A stretch of 35,986 nt of DNA, taken from assembly GCA_021821225.1 (NCBI GenBank), contig JAKACR010000005.1, positions 1-35,986 on the forward strand. Reading direction: 5' to 3'. Below the pieces are notes generated by a model, which ran no database searches, had not been told where the DNA came from, and saw only the letters and a list, made by a program, of their open reading frames with translations. Positions 33,304-35,986 of the stretch are shown piece after piece; position 1 is the stretch's first letter, and every line of letters starts with the position of its first letter. This stretch comes from Bacillota bacterium. Lineage in GTDB: Bacteria; Bacillota; Bacilli; Alicyclobacillales; SLC66. The translations under genes were made by a program, and so were the position numbers.

Positions 33304-34278
33304 ATGGTGATAGAGAAGATTCAGAAGTTAATGGATTTCGGTCTGCTGGTGAGCCCGTGGCTCGCCGGCGTGGGCAAGCGGTCACGATTTGATGATGACA
33401 TCTTTGAATACCTGGACGGCCAGGCCCAGTCGATCAGCGATCTGCAGTGGACCGAAGAGATGCAGACGGAGACCTTCGGAGAGAGTTTGCCGGTACCCGA
33501 CCGGATTCCCCGGACGGCCCTGTATGAAATCGCAGCGTCGACGGCGGTGTGCATTGCCCACGAGGGATCCGGGACACCCGAAGTCACCTTTGATTTTGCC
33601 GACAAAGCACTGCGGCGCATGCGTGCTTTCTATCAGCGTCATGGGTTGCCTGCGCTGGTGGAAGTGTACGTGATGGCGACGCGGTACGAAAACTATCAGG
33701 CGGTCGATTACTACAAGGACATGCCGGAACGGGAATTCATTTTGGGCCATCTGCACCGCCCGTGGGTCGACTATTCCCTTCAGGATGAGCTGATCCTCGG
33801 TGTCCTGACCGGAAATCTGGCCATCCGACTGGCTGGCGGACGGCGCGTCGTGTCGCTGACCGAACGGGGACGAGCCAGCCTGCGGGAGATCGCGGCCTTG
33901 CTCGAGCAATCCGGTTATCTCGATCAGCGCGTGCGACACCTGCACGTGTCGCGGTTCAATTCGGCGATTGTCCTGGAGGAGACGGTGCATCAGATGGCGC
34001 CGGACTGGATTCCTCAGCGGGCGACATTCGTGGACTTTGCGGGCATTGAACCGGGCATGCGCGTGCTGGAGGTCGGGTGCGGGGACGGCTTGCTGACGAT
34101 CGACGGAGGGTTGGCGGACCGCATCGGACCGACCGGCAGCCTGACCGCTGTGGACCCGTCCATGGGGATGCTGGCGCGGGCAAGAAGAAAATTGCGGGAG
34201 AGTCCGCGTCCCTGGGTGCAGTTCGTGAAGGCCAGTGCGGAGGACCTTCCGTTTGAGAGCGGATCGTTTGATGCGTGA
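33304..34278 (+). CDS. Class I SAM methyltransferase, 5' part (frame broken)
   Basis: A 324-residue frame. The first ~240 residues are an unrecognised mostly helical domain with a winged-helix-like stretch (VVSLTERGRASLREIAALLE, about 179-198). They are followed by the SAM-binding half of a Rossmann methyltransferase: motif I VLEVGCGDGLLT (254-265), motif II TAVDPSMGMLARARRKL, and LPFESGSFDA. Translation stops at TGA 34276-34278 in the middle of strand beta-4; the continuation is in the -1 frame from 34275. The ATG at 33304 follows AAGGAG with a longish 12-base spacing, so the start is somewhat uncertain. Substrate unknown. Confidence 0.75.
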   Translation: MVIEKIQKLMDFGLLVSPWLAGVGKRSRFDDDIFEYLDGQAQSISDLQWTEEMQTETFGESLPVPDRIPRTALYEIAASTAVCIAHEGSGTPEVTFDFADKALRRMRAFYQRHGLPALVEVYVMATRYENYQAVDYYKDMPEREFILGHLHRPWVDYSLQDELILGVLTGNLAIRLAGGRRVVSLTERGRASLREIAALLEQSGYLDQRVRHLHVSRFNSAIVLEETVHQMAPDWIPQRATFVDFAGIEPGMRVLEVGCGDGLLTIDGGLADRIGPTGSLTAVDPSMGMLARARRKLRESPRPWVQFVKASAEDLPFESGSFDA

Positions 34279-34763
34279 TCGGCGCCGCCTACCTGCACCT
34301 GACGGACATGCCCAAGGCGCTCGGCGAGACGCGGCGCGCCGTGCGTGAGGGCGGGAGCATAAGCGGGTTCAATATCCTGCCGGCGGGCATGGACGAGCCG
34401 TTTTTCGCGGATTGGATGGCGCCTTTAATCGAATTGGCGAAGAAAAACGGTCGCACGGAACCGAACACCTTTCTCGTCCCCGCCGCCGCCATTGAGCGTG
34501 AATTTGCGAAAGCAGGGATTTACGTCGAAAAGACGGACTTGGTCGTATCCCGTTTTTTGTACTGGTGGCCCAGGGAGAATGTGGATGTGGCCATCCGCTG
34601 TCTGGGATGGGCGCAGGAGGAGTTGGCGACGATCCCATGGGCGGCGCGGGAGGAAATGATCTCACTGCTGGAGGAGCGCGGGGAGGACATCTGTCAGCGG
34701 TATACAAGAGAGGATCGGGTGCTTAAGTTTCCCATGCAGATGATCAAGGGGGTGGTCAGATAA
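34275..34763 (+). CDS. Class I SAM methyltransferase, 3' part (frame broken)
   Basis: A 162-residue frame continuing the previous gene: VIGAAYLHLTDMPKALGETRRAVREGG is the normal beta-4 to alpha-E continuation of class I methyltransferases. It is followed by about 130 residues without other frame damage. A GTG at 34275 overlaps the upstream TGA (GTGA), so it could be re-initiated, but a free-standing second half lacking the SAM motif would not be an enzyme alone. One extra G after 34275 would fuse both parts into about 485 residues. Recent mutation, a sequencing error, or recoding are all possible. Confidence 0.7.
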   Translation: MIGAAYLHLTDMPKALGETRRAVREGGSISGFNILPAGMDEPFFADWMAPLIELAKKNGRTEPNTFLVPAAAIEREFAKAGIYVEKTDLVVSRFLYWWPRENVDVAIRCLGWAQEELATIPWAAREEMISLLEERGEDICQRYTREDRVLKFPMQMIKGVVR

Positions 34764-34767
34764 CGGA

Positions 34768-35088
34768 ATGCGGGAACCCATTCATCTGTCGCCGACCTGT
34801 ATATTTGATCCGGACAGCGAAAGTATCATCCGCCGAGGTAAAGTCAATCGACTGACCGATGTCCGGTATCGGATACTGGAATGCCTCGTTGAGCGGATGG
34901 GGGAGATCGTGAGCGCTGAAACGATCATGACATACGTGTGGGGTGGCAGGCAAAGGGCTACGAGAGAAAACTTCAATGTGCAAATGCTGCGGTTGCGCCG
35001 AAGAATCGAGGTGGACTACCGGACGCCGAAATTGATCCTCACGATTCGGGGCAGTGGATACATGTTGGTGCAGGATAAGGGGATTTGA
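34768..35088 (+). CDS. Stand-alone OmpR/PhoB-type winged-helix DNA-binding protein
   Basis: A 106-residue protein consisting of only a Trans_reg_C-type winged helix. LTDVRYRILECLVERMGEIVSAETIMTYVW is the first half, MLRLRRRIEVD the recognition helix, and LILTIRGSGYML the C-terminal hairpin. There is no receiver domain, so activity is not set by standard phosphotransfer. It starts 4 bases after the methyltransferase stop and is probably co-transcribed; GGGGGTGG lies about 13 bases before the ATG. It may regulate the cassette via the palindromes at 33252-33269 (inference). Confidence 0.85.
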   Translation: MREPIHLSPTCIFDPDSESIIRRGKVNRLTDVRYRILECLVERMGEIVSAETIMTYVWGGRQRATRENFNVQMLRLRRRIEVDYRTPKLILTIRGSGYMLVQDKGI

Positions 35089-35185
35089 GATGGATATAAA
35101 TGGGGCTATGTAGATTTCACGTCTTTGTTGTACTATTACACCGGAACAGGATGTAGTGAACATAATAACCGGGAGGGATTTTTCA

Positions 35186-35824
35186 ATGTTGAAAATGAAG
35201 GTTGTAACTGTACTGTGTGCAACGAGCACCTGCATGGCGTTAATGGTATTTTCGCCATCTTACGCGGCTCAATCAAATCCCAATGTTCCAAATTTGCCCC
35301 TTCATACGTTAACGAAAGCAGAGATATCAAGATTTCACAAAGAAAAGGTACCCATGTTCCCGACTGTCCGAGAGAACTATATTGCCCCCTTTTCTAATTT
35401 CCCCTCGTTTTTGGCCGCACCCAAACCGTCTGGAATAAGATCGACATCATCGACGACTGCTAGCACAACCGCCAACACAACATGGACAGAGATTTATCAT
35501 CTCACATTCGATAATATTTCAGCTGGTGTGTACAGCAGTCCATTCAATTCGTCGGGACCAGACATTATGATCGATTGTGGTGCGTATACTGGTACTTCTC
35601 AGAATGGAAATTATGAAATTGACTTATACAAAAACAGGTTATTTAACTATTATCAAGTGGGGGCAGGTACATTTCCGGCTGGAAGCGGACAGACCTACGA
35701 ATACGCCAGCGTGACTTACTCTTCTGTTGGTTCAGGCACGTTTGCAGTAAATGTGTATTCAATTCCCAATTCAAACGGCGTCAACGAACCTATTAATGGG
35801 TATGGGTACGTTTATACCGATTAA
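35186..35824 (+). CDS. Unrecognised secreted protein
   Basis: A 212-residue protein with a clear signal peptide (basic start MLKMK, hydrophobic core to about residue 24, cleavage likely after SPSYAA). The mature part has a Ser/Thr-rich linker (about 84-100), then a Gly/Asn/Ser/Tyr-rich C-terminal domain (YHLTFDNISAGVYSSPF to GYGYVYTD) that looks like beta structure. One Cys remains in the mature part. No family was recognised. The ATG at 35186 has GGGAGGG 8 bases upstream. Base composition is visibly AT-richer than the core genes, which suggests recent acquisition or a secretion-type gene. Confidence 0.7.
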   Translation: MLKMKVVTVLCATSTCMALMVFSPSYAAQSNPNVPNLPLHTLTKAEISRFHKEKVPMFPTVRENYIAPFSNFPSFLAAPKPSGIRSTSSTTASTTANTTWTEIYHLTFDNISAGVYSSPFNSSGPDIMIDCGAYTGTSQNGNYEIDLYKNRLFNYYQVGAGTFPAGSGQTYEYASVTYSSVGSGTFAVNVYSIPNSNGVNEPINGYGYVYTD

Positions 35825-35985
35825 TCAACATCCGCGATCCCTGGAGTAGGCTTCCTCCGGTGTTTCCGCTGAGATATAGAGCCCGATAGTTGACGGAATT
35901 GCGTGTCCAAGAATAGCTGATTATACTGTCCATAGATCAGATGACACATAGAAAGGAAAAGACGTCCCTGTTTGGATGTGACACC
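35821..35985 (-). other. Open frame running off the right edge (coding status unknown)
   Basis: On the minus strand 54 codons are open from the window edge to a TAA at 35823-35821, overlapping the stop of the secreted-protein gene by 2 bases. The translation (for example GRLFLSMCHLIYGQYNQLF) is not recognised, and no start lies inside the window. It may be the 3' end of a convergent gene or chance. Confidence 0.25.
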
Positions 35986-35986
35986 G

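Overview
This window is the replication-origin region of a high-GC, spore-forming member of the Bacilli. An Alicyclobacillaceae-like or related Bacillales lineage is the best fit; this rests on gene order and protein families, since no database search was possible. The evidence for a sporulating Firmicute is the dnaA-dnaN-yaaA-recF-remB-gyrB-gyrA-16S order on one side of the origin and rpmH-rnpA-yidD-yidC(spoIIIJ)-jag-mnmE-mnmG-rsmG-noc-parA(soj)-parB(spo0J) on the other, together with YyaC, RemB and YyzM. Nearly all core genes point away from about 8.9 kb, so they are co-oriented with replication forks leaving the origin in both directions.

Left arm (1-8861, minus strand): dnaA, then a dnaA-dnaN gap with a DnaA box and a DnaA-trio-like unwinding element, then a tightly packed dnaN-yaaA-recF-remB-gyrB-gyrA cluster with 4-base overlaps or gaps of a few bases. 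A promoter, an rRNA leader and the first bases of a 16S rRNA gene follow at the left edge. The dnaA-rpmH gap (8862-9376) holds a cluster of DnaA boxes, giving a bipartite oriC of the Bacillus subtilis type.

Right arm (9301-19001, plus strand): the rpmH/rnpA/yidD/yidC/jag module (ribosome, RNase P, membrane insertion), tRNA-modification genes mnmE and mnmG, rsmG, then noc and parAB. Two parS sites lie inside parB. From 19.1 to 24.8 kb come two conserved membrane proteins of unknown role (DUF554, DUF4446), yyaC on the opposite strand, a CvpA-like protein, yyzM, ychF, and the rpsF-ssb-rpsR operon with a probable S6:S18 leader. From 24.9 to 31.1 kb come an orphan PAS histidine kinase (minus), yybS, rplI, the replicative helicase gene, an unknown membrane protein and purA. 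The gdpP gene, usually found between yybS and rplI, is missing here.

Accessory end (31.26-36 kb): a tRNA-Lys(UUU) gene with its own promoter and terminator borders a region of mixed base composition and strand. It contains a perfect tandem 11-bp repeat like an integrase arm site, a Doc/AbrB-type toxin-antitoxin pair, a LysE/RhtB exporter, a SAM methyltransferase gene broken by a one-base frame change exactly at a GTGA stop/start overlap, a stand-alone OmpR/PhoB-type DNA-binding domain, and an AT-richer gene for an unrecognised secreted protein. This is the least explained part of the window and the best candidate for undescribed biology, although the sequence alone does not prove a system.
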